Shown: positions 1 through 9,364 of the stretch, in pieces
How positions within the stretch are numbered: position 1 is the stretch's first letter
Layout: the number at the start of each line of letters is the position of its first letter
DNA from: Arthrobacter silvisoli
GTDB lineage: Bacteria > Actinomycetota > Actinomycetes > Actinomycetales > Micrococcaceae
Direction of reading: 5' to 3'
Assembly (NCBI RefSeq): GCF_003369445.1
Contig: NZ_QRCU01000018.1
Coordinates: 1-64,000 of the forward strand
DNA: 64,000 nucleotides
Translations under genes and position numbers: made by a program
Notes under the pieces: generated by a model
Databases searched by the model: none
The model's input: only the letters and a program-made list of their open reading frames with translations
What the model was told of the DNA's origin: nothing

Positions 1-417
1 CGGGCCGGTGGTGATCTCCACCCCCGGAGTGTGCTTGTACTCCGGGTGGCCCGGGGTCAGCGCGCCCCAGGTACGCAGCGCCTGCAGGTCCTTCAGCTCC
101 AGGCCGTAGCCGGAGAGGAACAGCTGGATGTACAGGGTCAGCGAGCTGTGGCCGGGGGAGAGGATGAAACGGTCGCGGCCGATCCAGTCCGGGTCCTTGG
201 GGTCGTGGCGCATCAGCTTCTGGAACAGCAGGTATGCCGCCGGTGCCAGGCTCATCGCCGTGCCGGGGTGGCCATTGCCCACCTTCTCCACGGCGTCGGC
301 GGCCAGGACACGCACGGTGTCCACTGCACGCTGGTCCAGGCTGGTCCAAGTCAGTTCTTGCTCTTCCAAATGTGGCACGACGGGCTCTCTCTCTATTGGT
401 TGGCTGGTTGGCGCCAT
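1..417 (-). CDS. tkt: Transketolase, N-terminal part (cut by window edge)
   Basis: The minus strand reads 139 codons without a stop from an ATG at 417 to the window edge. The protein has the transketolase N-terminal signature with the thiamine-diphosphate-binding motif GNGHPGTAMSLAPAAYLLFQ, followed by RHDPKDPDWIGRDRFILSPG and a segment ending in PGVEITTGP. Transketolase moves two-carbon ketol units between sugar phosphates in the pentose phosphate pathway. The gene diverges from the tetritol operon. That suits its role: the operon should produce D-erythrose-4-phosphate, a direct transketolase substrate. It could be a second, pathway-dedicated copy or the housekeeping gene; the missing remainder and neighbours beyond the edge would decide. 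The family call is very secure. Confidence 0.95.
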   Translation of the reverse strand, partial: MAPTSQPIEREPVVPHLEEQELTWTSLDQRAVDTVRVLAADAVEKVGNGHPGTAMSLAPAAYLLFQKLMRHDPKDPDWIGRDRFILSPGHSSLTLYIQLFLSGYGLELKDLQALRTWGALTPGHPEYKHTPGVEITTGP

Positions 418-642
418 GGGCGCCGGGACGATGTTGGTGGTTAGTCGATTAGAAGGGGACGTCGCGGCACAGTGCGGCGTTGGATTTTGGTTTGGAATTC
501 GTGGCCATTGGCCACTCATTCTCACTTTTCATGTTAGGAACGCGTTGACGGTAAGGTGATGCTCCGACCTGCGCATGCATCGCACCTGTGGTTGGATTTG
601 GAGGACTTTCGGGAGTCCGTGAAGGATATTTTGCTCACTGCA

Positions 643-671
643 TTGACAGTGTCCTGCATCACAGCTAACTT
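643..671 (+). promoter_or_regulatory. Candidate sigma-70-type promoter of the tetritol operon
   Basis: A perfect TTGACA at 643-648 is followed after 17 bases by TAACTT at 666-671. This is a plausible -35/-10 pair in the 387-base gap between the divergent transketolase and polyol dehydrogenase genes. It would leave a leader of about 120 bases before the ATG at 805. The gap is visibly richer in A+T than the flanking genes. No operator for the DeoR-type regulator could be assigned with confidence. Confidence 0.45.
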
Positions 672-804
672 GATTTATAACACAGCTAGGCCACAAGATC
701 ACATATTGATTGGCACGTGGTACAGCTATCTCAAATCCATCCAGAGCATGGCATCGGGCCCGACTGCGGCCCTGCCTTCAGTCCGAACAGGAGCGTCAAC
801 GCTG

Positions 805-1821
805 ATGCGCGCAATTGTTTTCGAAGAGCCCGGAAAGCTCGCCCTGACAGAACTTCCCGACCCTACTCCGGGGCCGAAAGACGTTGTGATTGAGGTCGCG
901 GCCGTGGGTATCTGCGGCACAGACACGCACGTCTTTGACGGTGAATTCGAAGGCACCGTTTTTCCTCTGATCCCCGGCCATGAGGCCTCCGGAACTGTAG
1001 TCGCCGTCGGCCGGGACGTGACGAAGTTCAGCGTCGGCGATCACGTCGCGGTGAATCCGAGCACGACGTGCGGCGAGTGTGAGTTTTGCCTCAATGGCAA
1101 GGGCAACCTCTGCCGGGAGTGGAACGGCCTCGGTGTCGTGGCGAGCGACGGTGCAGCGGCTCAATTCCTCAAGGCGCCTGTCGGTAACGTGTACAAGCTG
1201 CGTCCGGAGACGGATCTGCACCAGGCTGCTCTCATCGAGCCTCTGGCGTGCGCGATCCGCGGCTACGACATCATGCCCCGCAAGATGGGTGAGCATTACC
1301 TGGTGTACGGGTCAGGGACCATGGGACTGCTCATGGCCCAGTTGGCTCCGAGGGCAGGGGCTGCGAGCGTTACCATCGTTGACCTGAACGAAAGCCGGCT
1401 CGAGGCCGCCCGCGAGGTTGGTATCGAGAACGTCCACCGCTCGGCCGACGAGGCCGACCGCGGCCAGTGGGACGTAGTCATCGACTGCACCGGCGTCATC
1501 CGGGCGATAGAGGACGGGCTCCCGAGGGTCAAGGCCGGCGGCACTTTCCAGCACTTCGGCGTCGCCCCTGCTGAGGCCAAGGCAAACTACTCTCCCTTCC
1601 GCGTCTACCGGGACGAGCTGAACATCGTGGGGACAATGGCCGTGTTGAACACTTTCGGCCGGGCTGTTGAGATGTTCGAGGCCGGCGCGATCAAGAGCCA
1701 GCCCATGATCAGCCACGCCTTCAGCCTCGACGACTACAGCGACGCGCTGGAGATGTTCCGCAAGGGCACGGGCCGGAAGCTGCAAATCCGGCCGAACGCC
1801 ACCGAATCCGTCGTCCTCTGA
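805..1821 (+). CDS. Zinc-dependent polyol (sorbitol/erythritol-type) dehydrogenase
   Basis: A 338-residue medium-chain alcohol dehydrogenase. The catalytic zinc region VGICGTDTHVFDG with GHEASG lies near residues 35-70. The structural-zinc four-cysteine lobe (CGECEFCLNGKGNLC) follows near residue 90, and a Rossmann motif VYGSGTMGLLMAQ begins the cofactor domain. The start is placed at the ATG at 805 because AGGAG lies 11 bases upstream (789-793) and the protein then begins like other family members; the reading frame stays open back to 556 without family features. It is the first gene of the tetritol operon. By context it oxidises a tetritol or related polyol to a ketose with NAD(P). It is a different subfamily from the EltD-like enzyme at the operon end, so it may act on another stereoisomer, for example D-threitol. 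Substrate is inference. Confidence 0.85.
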   Translation: MRAIVFEEPGKLALTELPDPTPGPKDVVIEVAAVGICGTDTHVFDGEFEGTVFPLIPGHEASGTVVAVGRDVTKFSVGDHVAVNPSTTCGECEFCLNGKGNLCREWNGLGVVASDGAAAQFLKAPVGNVYKLRPETDLHQAALIEPLACAIRGYDIMPRKMGEHYLVYGSGTMGLLMAQLAPRAGAASVTIVDLNESRLEAAREVGIENVHRSADEADRGQWDVVIDCTGVIRAIEDGLPRVKAGGTFQHFGVAPAEAKANYSPFRVYRDELNIVGTMAVLNTFGRAVEMFEAGAIKSQPMISHAFSLDDYSDALEMFRKGTGRKLQIRPNATESVVL

Positions 1822-1838
1822 GGTCAAGGCAGAAAAAC

Positions 1839-2519
1839 ATGTCTAACGTCAGTACCCCCAGCGCACGATCCAATGCGGTCGTTGCTTCGTCGAGGATTGA
1901 GCCGAAGAAGCTTATCGTTCCGGCAGCCTTGCTCGTTCTCCTCGTGCTCATGATCGTCAACACCAGGTTCTTCTTTGGCGACCAGGCGACAAAGGCCGCC
2001 CCGAGCACGTTCAGCCCGGCGTCCTATGCGCAGGAGAAATACGAGTCAGAGATCGCCCCGGACATTGACAAACGCGCCAGCGACCTGGCCACGGTTGTCA
2101 ACGCCATCAAGGCAGATCCTGCAGCGGCAGCCAAGCAGTATGGCGTTGCCACCGGCAGTTCCACGCCGGTCTACTCGGTGAAATTCACTGGGACGGCCAC
2201 CAAACCCGACGCCAATGGCCTGATGCAGGTCACTATCCCGGGCGCTCCGGCCGACGTCAAGATCTTCGTCCAGACAGGTCCGGCGGTCAACGGGACTGCG
2301 ATCCGTGATGCGACGGGCAAGGTTGATTTCTCACAGTTCAAGAACCAGATCGACTACCAGAACGTCGGCGCGGAATTGAACAACCAAGTCAAGAAGCTTG
2401 TCTTGGCGAACTTGGACAAGACGACGATCGAAGGCAAGCAGGTGAGCGTGGTCGGCGCTTTCCAGCCGATCAACCCCACCTCCCTCGTCGTCACCCCCGT
2501 GAAGATTGAAGTGAAGTGA
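1839..2519 (+). CDS. DUF2291 family membrane-anchored protein of sugar ABC operon
   Basis: A 226-residue protein with a short cytoplasmic N-terminus, one transmembrane segment around residues 24-41 (VPAALLVLLVLMIVNTRFFF) and an extracytoplasmic domain of about 180 residues. It resembles the DUF2291 family, whose members I know mainly as companions of ribose/erythritol-type ABC importers. Its function is not established. It sits 17 bases after the dehydrogenase, and its stop codon overlaps the start of the ABC ATPase (TGATG at 2517-2521), so translation is coupled. A role at the outer face of the importer, such as assisting the binding protein or permease, is inference. No catalytic motif was seen. 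Confidence 0.75.
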   Translation: MSNVSTPSARSNAVVASSRIEPKKLIVPAALLVLLVLMIVNTRFFFGDQATKAAPSTFSPASYAQEKYESEIAPDIDKRASDLATVVNAIKADPAAAAKQYGVATGSSTPVYSVKFTGTATKPDANGLMQVTIPGAPADVKIFVQTGPAVNGTAIRDATGKVDFSQFKNQIDYQNVGAELNNQVKKLVLANLDKTTIEGKQVSVVGAFQPINPTSLVVTPVKIEVK

Positions 2520-4075
2520 TGAGCACCGAGAGCACCACTGCCATTGGATATCCCATCCTCAAGGCGAAGGAAGTTACAAAGCGCTATGGCGGCACGCAGG
2601 CGCTCAAGGGTGTCGACTTCGAAGTACTGGAGGGACGGGTTGTCGGCCTCTTCGGCGAAAACGGGGCTGGCAAGTCCACCCTGATGAAGATCCTGTCGGG
2701 CATCGAGAGTCCCACGACGGGCCGCCTTGAATTGCGGGGCGAGCCGGTCGAGTTTGCCAACACGGTCGAGGCCCGCGACAAGGGTATTTCGATCATTCAC
2801 CAGGAACTTAGCCTGTGCGCCAACCTCACCGTGCGGGACAACATCTTCATGGGACGCGAGATCGTCGGCAAGACCGGAGGTGTTGACTACAAGGCCGAAT
2901 CGAAGGTCGTCGAGCAGCTTATGGATCGGCTCCAGGAAAAGATCGACCCGGACACGCTCCTGGCCGACCTCCGCCTGGGCCAGCAGCAGATCGTGGAGAT
3001 CGCCCGGGCTCTCTCCACTGAGGCCAGAATCCTCATCATGGACGAGCCGACGTCGGCACTGAGCGCCGCCGAGGTCGACGTGCTGTTCAAGGTCATCCGG
3101 GACCTGACCGCCCACGGGGTGTCCATCGTCTACATCTCGCATCACCTCGAAGAGGCGATGGAGATCTGCGACCACGCCGTGGTTCTGCGCGACGGCGAGA
3201 TCGTGGCCCAGGCCGAAACCAAGGACGTCAGCCTCGACTGGATCGTGGGCAACATGGTCGGTCGCAACTTCGATCTCGGCACGCCGCCTGCGGTGGAATT
3301 CGGAGATGTCGCCCTGGAAATTGACGGGGCCAAGGTCGCCGACCCCTCCAACCCCGAGCGGCTTTCGGTGAAGGGCGTCTCGATCAGGGTCCGGACGGGC
3401 GAAATCGTCTGTATCTACGGGCTCATGGGCGCCGGCCGCACCGAGATGTTGGAGGCCGCCGCGGGACGTGTCCCGCTGGCGGGCGGCCGGATCGTCGTCC
3501 ACGACCGCGACCTGGCAGGCATGACCATCGCACAGCGAATCAAGTGGGGCCTGACCCTTGTCCCGGAGGACCGGCAGCGGGACGGGCTTGTGCAGACCAT
3601 GTCGGTCGGAAGGAACCTCTCCCTCGCAAGCATCGGCACCTTCGTCAAGGGGTTGTTCCTCTCGCCCTCGGCCGAGGCAAAGCTCGTGCAAAAAGGTATC
3701 GGTGACGTCCGCGTGAAAACCGCCGGACCGGGGGCTGCGATCGGCTCCCTCAGCGGCGGCAACCAGCAGAAGGTCGTCATCGGAAAGATGCTGGCGACCA
3801 ACCCGAAAGTCATCCTGCTCGATGAGCCAAGCCGCGGCATCGACATCGGCGCGAAAACGGAGGTCTTCAATCTCCTCAGCGAACTTGCCGAGCAGGGTCT
3901 GGCCGTCGTCTATTCAACGTCCGAGGTCAACGAATGCTTCGGCGTCGCCAACCGCGTGATCGTTATGAGCAAGGGCAGAATATCCGCCGAGTTCGACGCC
4001 GCAACAACCACCAAAGAGCAAGTCATGGCGGCCTCCGGGGAATCCGCCACCGCATCCACCATGAACGGACACTAG
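2519..4075 (+). CDS. Sugar ABC importer, tandem-domain ATPase (RbsA type)
   Basis: A 518-residue ATPase with two ABC domains. Domain 1 has Walker A GENGAGKS at residues 46-53, signature region LRLGQQQIVEIARAL and Walker B ILIMDEPTSAL. Domain 2 has the degenerate Walker A region (LMGAGRTEML) usual in this family, an intact signature LSGGNQQKVVIGKML and Walker B VILLDEPSRGID. This layout is typical of RbsA/XylG/EryE-type carbohydrate importers (CUT2). The ATG at 2519 overlaps the previous stop; a GTG at 2516 is the alternative. The protein energises uptake through the permease at 4078 with the lipoprotein at 5251. Context predicts erythritol or another tetritol as substrate. Confidence 0.93.
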   Translation: MSTESTTAIGYPILKAKEVTKRYGGTQALKGVDFEVLEGRVVGLFGENGAGKSTLMKILSGIESPTTGRLELRGEPVEFANTVEARDKGISIIHQELSLCANLTVRDNIFMGREIVGKTGGVDYKAESKVVEQLMDRLQEKIDPDTLLADLRLGQQQIVEIARALSTEARILIMDEPTSALSAAEVDVLFKVIRDLTAHGVSIVYISHHLEEAMEICDHAVVLRDGEIVAQAETKDVSLDWIVGNMVGRNFDLGTPPAVEFGDVALEIDGAKVADPSNPERLSVKGVSIRVRTGEIVCIYGLMGAGRTEMLEAAAGRVPLAGGRIVVHDRDLAGMTIAQRIKWGLTLVPEDRQRDGLVQTMSVGRNLSLASIGTFVKGLFLSPSAEAKLVQKGIGDVRVKTAGPGAAIGSLSGGNQQKVVIGKMLATNPKVILLDEPSRGIDIGAKTEVFNLLSELAEQGLAVVYSTSEVNECFGVANRVIVMSKGRISAEFDAATTTKEQVMAASGESATASTMNGH

Positions 4076-4077
4076 AC

Positions 4078-5199
4078 ATGAGCACCACGTCAGCTCCCGC
4101 GGGCACCAAGGCCGCCCGCTTCAGCGGCGGCCTGGACATCCCACGGCTGCTTCTCGAAGGCCGGGCATTCATCGCCCTCATCGTCATCATCGTGGCCTTC
4201 TCTTTCCTCTCTCCCAACTACTTCACGGTCAACAACCTCCTGACCATGTCCTCCCACGTTGCCATCTTCGCGATACTGGCCGTCGGCATGCTCATGGTCA
4301 TCCTCAATGGCGGCATTGACCTCTCGGTGGGCTCCACCGTAGGCCTCTCCGGCGTTATCGCGGGCTTCCTCCTTCAAGGAGTAAACATCCCGGCGCTCGG
4401 GATCGCCTTCTACCCGGCGGCATGGGTATGCGTCGTCGCCGCTGTCGCCGTGGGAGCTTTCGTCGGCTGGATCAACGGCACGCTGGTCTCCCGCTTCGGC
4501 GTCGCCCCGTTCGTCGCCACGCTCGGCACGCTCTACGTCGTGCGCGGAGCCGCCCTCCTCATCACAGGGGGTCTGACCTACCCCAACCTGCGTGGCGAGG
4601 CGACCCTGGGCAACACAGGCTTCGACTGGTTCGGCTTCAACAGGGTTCTCGGCATTCCGGTCGGCGTCCTGTTCATGATCGTAATCGCTGCCATCGCCGC
4701 CGTCGTGCTTAGCCGCAGCCCCTTCGGCCGCTGGCTCTACGCATCGGGCGGCAATGAACGCGCCGCGGAACTGTCGGGCATCCCGGTCAAACAAGTCAAG
4801 GTCCGGATCTACGTCATATCCGGCATCTGCGCCAGCATCGCAGGGGTGATCGTCGCCTCAGAACTGACCTCGGCGAACCCGACTGCCGGCAACTCCTTCG
4901 AACTCACGGCAATCGCCGCCGTTGTCATCGGCGGCGCTGCCCTCTCCGGCGGCCGCGGCAACATCCGCGGCGTGCTCCTGGGCGCGTTCGTGATCGGCTT
5001 CCTCTCCGACGGCCTGGTGATCGTTGGTGTCTCCGAGTACTGGCAGATGGTCTTCAAGGGAGCCGTCATCGTCGTCGCCGTCATGCTCAACCGCATTGAA
5101 TACCGCACCAAGCGCATCAAACCGGGCAATACCCCAGGCAGCGGCCAGACCTCCAAGCTGAGCAACGGCTTCGAAAATACCCCTGCACCCACCGCCTAA
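4078..5199 (+). CDS. Sugar ABC importer, permease subunit (RbsC type)
   Basis: A 373-residue, strongly hydrophobic protein of the CUT2 permease family, with about eight to ten membrane segments. Family motifs include the stretch GMLMVILNGGIDLSVGST near residue 75 and the coupling-helix region SGIPVKQVKVRIYVISG near residue 245. The last segments contain GGAALSGGRGN. Start is the ATG at 4078, two bases after the ATPase stop. Codons upstream in the same frame overlap the ATPase gene and have no permease features. The C-terminal tail of about 35 residues is polar and cytoplasmic. It forms the membrane channel of the tetritol importer with the ATPase and the binding lipoprotein. Confidence 0.93.
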   Translation: MSTTSAPAGTKAARFSGGLDIPRLLLEGRAFIALIVIIVAFSFLSPNYFTVNNLLTMSSHVAIFAILAVGMLMVILNGGIDLSVGSTVGLSGVIAGFLLQGVNIPALGIAFYPAAWVCVVAAVAVGAFVGWINGTLVSRFGVAPFVATLGTLYVVRGAALLITGGLTYPNLRGEATLGNTGFDWFGFNRVLGIPVGVLFMIVIAAIAAVVLSRSPFGRWLYASGGNERAAELSGIPVKQVKVRIYVISGICASIAGVIVASELTSANPTAGNSFELTAIAAVVIGGAALSGGRGNIRGVLLGAFVIGFLSDGLVIVGVSEYWQMVFKGAVIVVAVMLNRIEYRTKRIKPGNTPGSGQTSKLSNGFENTPAPTA

Positions 5200-5250
5200 A
5201 CACAACATCCATCCACACTCTTTGCTCAATTCTTAATGAAAGGGATCATC

Positions 5251-6237
5251 ATGTTCCGTAAAGCTGCAGTCGCCGCCGCTGCCGGCGTGGCCATCTTCGC
5301 ACTCTCGGCCTGTGGAGGCTCCCCGGGCCAGGGGTCCACAGGATCAGCCTCCGGAGGCTCGGGGGGCAGCAAAGTCCTTACCGTGATCGTCAACGACCCG
5401 GCCAACCCGTACTGGAAAACCGAAGGTGACGCCGCGAAGGCCGAGGGCGAGAAGCTCGGCTACCAGGTCACCGTGACAAGCCACAAGGGTGACACCAAAA
5501 CCGAGAGCGATCTGGTCGACGCCGCGATCACCAACAAGTCGGCGGCCATCCTTATCGATCCGGCGAATGCCGATGGGTCGGTCGGAGCCGTCCAGAAGGC
5601 CGTCAACGCCGGGATCCCTGTTTTCACGATCAACGCAGAAATCAACCAGCAGGGCCTCGCCAAGGGACAGCTCGTGTCCAACAACGCCCAGGGCGCGGCC
5701 CTCGGTGCCCAGGAGTTCGTCAAGGCCATGGGCGGCAAGGGCAAATATGTCGAACTGAAGGGGGCGCCGTCGGACAACAACGCAGCGACCAGGTCGAACG
5801 GCTACGCGACCGTCCTCTCGCAGGTCCCGGACATGAAGCTGGTGGCCACCGAGGTGGCGAACTGGGACCAGAAGCAGGGCCACGACAAGATGCAGACCAT
5901 GCTCCAGGCCAACCCTGACATCCAGGGCGTCCTCGCCGGCAACGACCAGATGGCCCTCGGCGCGATCGCCGCCCTCAAGGAAGCAGGCAAGCTCGCCACA
6001 GTCAAGGTCGGCGGTTTCGACGGGGCGCCCGACGCGGCCGATTCGGTGAAGGCCGGCGAACTCTCCTACACCGTTCTGCAGCCAGTGGTCGCTTTCGCGA
6101 AGAAGGCCGTCCAGGAAGCCGATGAGTTCATCAAGACGGGCAAGACGGGCGTCGACACGGAGAAGCAGGCCTTCGACTGTTCTCTGGTCAACAAGGACAA
6201 CATCTCCAAGTACACCTCGGCTTTCACCCTTTCGTAG
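5251..6237 (+). CDS. Sugar ABC importer, substrate-binding lipoprotein
   Basis: A 328-residue periplasmic-binding-protein-like lipoprotein. It has a short signal peptide with lipobox L-S-A-C, the modified cysteine being residue 21, followed by a Gly/Ser-rich linker. The mature part is a type 1 sugar-binding fold (Peripla_BP_4/RbsB type). Recognisable stretches are VNDPANPYWKTEGDAAK, ILIDPANADGS and LAGNDQMALGAIAAL. Start is ATG 5251 because AAAGGGA precedes it by about six bases; an in-frame ATG at 5236 lacks a comparable site. It captures the sugar alcohol at the outer face of the membrane. A strong hairpin follows the gene, as is common after binding-protein genes that need extra mRNA. Confidence 0.92.
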   Translation: MFRKAAVAAAAGVAIFALSACGGSPGQGSTGSASGGSGGSKVLTVIVNDPANPYWKTEGDAAKAEGEKLGYQVTVTSHKGDTKTESDLVDAAITNKSAAILIDPANADGSVGAVQKAVNAGIPVFTINAEINQQGLAKGQLVSNNAQGAALGAQEFVKAMGGKGKYVELKGAPSDNNAATRSNGYATVLSQVPDMKLVATEVANWDQKQGHDKMQTMLQANPDIQGVLAGNDQMALGAIAALKEAGKLATVKVGGFDGAPDAADSVKAGELSYTVLQPVVAFAKKAVQEADEFIKTGKTGVDTEKQAFDCSLVNKDNISKYTSAFTLS

Positions 6238-6246
6238 TACACAGGC

Positions 6247-6276
6247 GGCCGCCCGCGACACAGCGCGCGGGCGGCC
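6247..6276 (+). terminator. Intra-operon GC hairpin after the binding-protein gene
   Basis: A perfect 11-base-pair inverted repeat (GGCCGCCCGCG at 6247-6257 and its complement at 6266-6276) with an 8-base loop lies 9 bases after the binding-protein stop. No T-run follows. It looks more like an mRNA-stabilising or partial-termination element that favours the binding protein over the downstream kinase than a full stop. Confidence 0.5.
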
Positions 6277-6317
6277 CCGCCCGGCCGGCCGATTCCACGG
6301 CCAAGGAGACCGTTCAC

Positions 6318-8054
6318 ATGGCATATCTTTACAACAATCCCTCGGACTTCGCAGATGAGCTCACTGCCGGCTTCGCCGCCGCCTATCCGCGTTGGGTCCG
6401 GCAAGTCCCCGGAGGAGTGGTCCGTGCGGCCACACCCAAGCCCGGCACCGTCGCCGTGATCACCGGCGGAGGGTCCGGACACTACCCCGCGTTCGCCGGA
6501 CTGGTCGGCCCAGGCATGGCGCACGGGGCTGCGATGGGAAACATCTTCGCATCTCCCTCGGCCCAGCAGGTACACGCTGTGGCCAAGGCAGCGCAGGCAG
6601 GGGGAGGAGTGCTCCTCACCTACGGCAACTATGCCGGGGACGTCCTGAACTTCAACCAGGCCCAGGAACGCCTCATCGCAGAAGGCATCCGGACCGTCAC
6701 GGTCGCCGTGACTGACGATATCTCCAGCGCACCTGCTTCTGAAAGCCACAAACGCCGCGGCATCGCCGGCGACCTGGCCGTGTTCAAGGTCGCAGGTGCC
6801 TGCGCTGACGCAGGCCATGACCTGGACGAGGTCTCCCGCATGGCAGCTCTGGCCAACAGCCGGACCCGGTCCTTCGGTATCGCCTTCTCAGGCTGCACGC
6901 TGCCGGGCTCCACGGCTGCGCTGTTCACGGTTCCCGAGGGAAAGATGGCAGTCGGGATGGGCATCCACGGCGAGCCGGGTATCCGCGAAGAGGACCTGCC
7001 GACAGCTGATCAGGCGGCAGAACTCCTGGTTTGCTCCCTGCTGGAGGAAGCAGTCCAGGAACCGCGCGGCAGCCGGGTCGGCCTGATCCTGAACGGCCTC
7101 GGTGCTGTGAAGTCCGAGGAATTGTTCGTCGTTTACCGGAGGATCGCCGAATTGCTTGAGGAAGCAGGCATCACCGTGGTCGACCCCGAAATCGGGGAAA
7201 TGGTGACCAGTTTCCAAATGGCAGGCGTATCTCTCAGCCTGCTGTGGCTGAACGATGAACTCGAACACTACTGGAAGGCCCCGGCGAGCACCCCGGCGTA
7301 CCGCAAGGGAGCGGTCGAGGAGGCTGACGAGGCTGCCGTGGTCCCGGTGACCGCCCAGGAGCCCACACGGGAGGCCCTTCCGCCCTCGTCGGAGACATCC
7401 CGCCGCGTAGCAGCGCGTGTTCATGACATCCTCCAAGCTGTCAAGAACGTGATAGACGCCAACGTCGAGGAACTCGGGCGGATCGACTCGGTCGCTGGCG
7501 ACGGAGACCACGGCATTGGTATGCAGCGCGGAGCCGCCGCCGCAGTGGAGGCAGCCGCAGAAGCCTTGAACCGGGGTGCCGGTGCGCGAACCCTCCTGGT
7601 CTTCTCGGGAGATGCCTGGGCTCACCGGGCCGGGGGCACATCGGGAGCCCTCTGGGGAATGATCCTGAACACGCTGGGTGAACGCCTCGGTGACCAGGAC
7701 GCTCCTTCGGCACCTGCAGTGGCAGGCGCCATCAGGGACGCCGGACGAAAGATCATGGAGTTCGGCAAGGCCCAGTTGGGCGACAAGACCTTGGTAGATG
7801 TCCTCGTGCCGTTCGCCGAGGCGCTTGGCCACGAGGTTGCAGCCGGCAAGCCCCTGTCAGCGGCCTGGAGCGATGCAGCCGTCGTTGCACAAGAATCCGC
7901 TGATGCGACTGCCACACTCATTCCCAAAATGGGCCGCGCCCGGCCGCTGGCCGAGAAGAGCCTCGGCACGCCGGATGCAGGAGCGGTCTCGATGGCCTTG
8001 ATTATCCGCACGGTCGCAGACCGGCTCACCACGAAAGAGAGCATCAATGACTGA
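6318..8054 (+). CDS. Erythrulose kinase (DhaK-DhaL fusion, LerK/DerK type)
   Basis: A 578-residue single-chain dihydroxyacetone-kinase-family enzyme. The DhaK domain (about residues 1-335) carries [10 protein letters not shown] near residue 50 and GMGIHGEPG, whose His217 should bind the ketose covalently as a hemiaminal. The DhaL domain (about 365-578) has the ATP/Mg motif AGDGDHGIG and ends with GTPDAGAVS. Its length and domain order resemble the mycobacterial erythrulose kinases LerK and DerK. Because a TIM-type isomerase lies downstream, the L-erythrulose to L-erythrulose-1-phosphate reaction is favoured. ATG 6318 follows AAGGAG. Its stop overlaps the start of the RpiB-type gene by 8 bases. 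A plain dihydroxyacetone kinase is the alternative. Confidence 0.85.
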   Translation: MAYLYNNPSDFADELTAGFAAAYPRWVRQVPGGVVRAATPKPGTVAVITGGGSGHYPAFAGLVGPGMAHGAAMGNIFASPSAQQVHAVAKAAQAGGGVLLTYGNYAGDVLNFNQAQERLIAEGIRTVTVAVTDDISSAPASESHKRRGIAGDLAVFKVAGACADAGHDLDEVSRMAALANSRTRSFGIAFSGCTLPGSTAALFTVPEGKMAVGMGIHGEPGIREEDLPTADQAAELLVCSLLEEAVQEPRGSRVGLILNGLGAVKSEELFVVYRRIAELLEEAGITVVDPEIGEMVTSFQMAGVSLSLLWLNDELEHYWKAPASTPAYRKGAVEEADEAAVVPVTAQEPTREALPPSSETSRRVAARVHDILQAVKNVIDANVEELGRIDSVAGDGDHGIGMQRGAAAAVEAAAEALNRGAGARTLLVFSGDAWAHRAGGTSGALWGMILNTLGERLGDQDAPSAPAVAGAIRDAGRKIMEFGKAQLGDKTLVDVLVPFAEALGHEVAAGKPLSAAWSDAAVVAQESADATATLIPKMGRARPLAEKSLGTPDAGAVSMALIIRTVADRLTTKESIND

Positions 8055-8517
8055 GAAGCTGCGCATCGTCGTCGGAAGTGACGATGCAGGACTGGCCTAT
8101 AAGAACGCACTGAAGGCCGATCTTGAGAAGAACGACCTGGTTGAATCCGTCACGGATGTCGGAGTCGATGAAAACGGCACTACGCCTTATCCGACCATCG
8201 CCATCGGCGCGGCGGAACTGATCGCCGCCGGCAAAGCGGACCGGGCTCTCCTGGTCTGCGGAACCGGGCTTGGCGTGGCGATCGCGGCCAACAAGGTGGA
8301 GGGGATCCGCGCAGTCACCGCTCACGACAGCTATTCCGTTGAGCGGTCGGTGCTGAGCAACAACGCCCAGGTGCTCACCTTTGGCCAGAGGGTCATCGGG
8401 CTTGAGCTGGCTCGCCGTCTCACCCGCGAGTGGTTGACCTACCGTTTCGATGAGTCCTCGCCGTCGGCGGCGAAGGTGAAGCTCATGAATGATTATGAAG
8501 CCGACAGCGATGGCTGA
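8047..8517 (+). CDS. RpiB/LacAB-type isomerase, probable D-erythrulose-4-phosphate isomerase
   Basis: A 156-residue RpiB-family sugar-phosphate isomerase. It shows [10 protein letters not shown] at the N-terminus, the active-site cysteine stretch [16 protein letters not shown] near residue 68-83, and [15 protein letters not shown] near 105-119. The start overlaps the kinase stop by 8 bases, so the two are translationally coupled. In tetritol pathways described from mycobacteria and rhizobia, an RpiB homologue (DerI/EryI) converts D-erythrulose-4-phosphate to D-erythrose-4-phosphate. The operon context points to the same job here rather than ribose-5-phosphate isomerisation. Family very secure, substrate inferred. 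Confidence 0.85.
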   Translation: MTEKLRIVVGSDDAGLAYKNALKADLEKNDLVESVTDVGVDENGTTPYPTIAIGAAELIAAGKADRALLVCGTGLGVAIAANKVEGIRAVTAHDSYSVERSVLSNNAQVLTFGQRVIGLELARRLTREWLTYRFDESSPSAAKVKLMNDYEADSDG

Positions 8518-9325
8518 GGAATCCGTATTGCATGCACGGCCAGGGCGGATGACGGCTGCCGCAGGACCGACCCTCCTGGGGATCAGTTTGAAGCTCTACT
8601 TCAGCCACCGGGAGACGATGGACTGGTGCCGGCAGGTAGCCCAGCTGGCGCGGGAGCATCCTGCGGTGCAGAGGGGGAGCGTCTCCCTGTTCGTCCTGCC
8701 CAGCTTCCCTTCCCTGGCCTTGGCCAGCAAGGTCTTCGCTGACAGCCCGGTCCAACTCGGTGCGCAGGACCTCCATTGGGAGGACCGGGGGCCATATACC
8801 GGAGAAGTCAGTGGCCTCAGCCTCAGAGAAGTCGGCTGCACGTATGTCGAAATCGGTCATGCCGAGCGGCGGCAACTCTTCGAAGAATCCGACGAGATCG
8901 TCAGGGCCAAAACGGTAGCAGGGCTCCGCAACGGCCTGACACCCGTTATCTGCGTCGGTGAGATTCAGCGCGGATCTGCGGAGTCGGCGGCCGAAGCTTG
9001 CCTGGCCCAGCTGGCCTCAGCCCTCGTGGGCAGCGAGGAACGTGCCCGTTCGGCCCGGTTCGTGGTCGCCTACGAGCCTGTCTGGGCCATCGGTGCGGAG
9101 GAGCCGGCGAGCACCGAGCACATCCTTGGGGTCTGCCAGAGGGTGCGCGAATGGCTTGCTGAGCGCGGCTATGGCGAAGGGCGGGTGATATACGGTGGAA
9201 GCGCCGGTCCTGGCCTGCTGACCGAACTGGGTGGAGGCGTCAACGGACTCTTTCTCGGCAGATTCGCACACCGCATAGAAGCACTGGCGGACGTGATCGA
9301 TGAGGCCACCCAGGCCATGGTCTAA
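8510..9325 (+). CDS. Triosephosphate-isomerase-like L-erythrulose-1-phosphate isomerase
   Basis: A TIM-family protein of about 271 residues. Catalytic residues are visible: the lysine in [10 protein letters not shown], the histidine in [10 protein letters not shown], and the glutamate in [10 protein letters not shown]. The phosphate-binding YGGSAGPG is near the C-terminus. The N-terminal motif reads GISLK instead of the GNWK of housekeeping TIM. That supports a specialised paralogue acting on L-erythrulose-1-phosphate (LerI/EryH role), giving D-erythrulose-4-phosphate for the preceding RpiB-type enzyme. Start is uncertain: ATG 8510 gives the same 8-base overlap seen at the previous junction; 8489 and 8549 are alternatives. 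Confidence 0.85.
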   Translation: MAEESVLHARPGRMTAAAGPTLLGISLKLYFSHRETMDWCRQVAQLAREHPAVQRGSVSLFVLPSFPSLALASKVFADSPVQLGAQDLHWEDRGPYTGEVSGLSLREVGCTYVEIGHAERRQLFEESDEIVRAKTVAGLRNGLTPVICVGEIQRGSAESAAEACLAQLASALVGSEERARSARFVVAYEPVWAIGAEEPASTEHILGVCQRVREWLAERGYGEGRVIYGGSAGPGLLTELGGGVNGLFLGRFAHRIEALADVIDEATQAMV

Positions 9326-9364
9326 GCCGTGGGGCAGTAAGAAAGGAAAATCAGGAGGGCCCAA

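Noticed and set aside
556..804. N-terminal extension of the first polyol dehydrogenase
   Set aside because: The frame is open but AT-richer, contains a likely promoter and lacks family similarity; the ribosome binding site at 789-793 supports the ATG at 805.
2354..3691. 445-codon minus-strand open frame
   Set aside because: It lies antisense to the ABC ATPase, has no recognisable domain and is rich in residues expected from the reverse of GC-rich codons. The plus-strand gene has clear Walker motifs.
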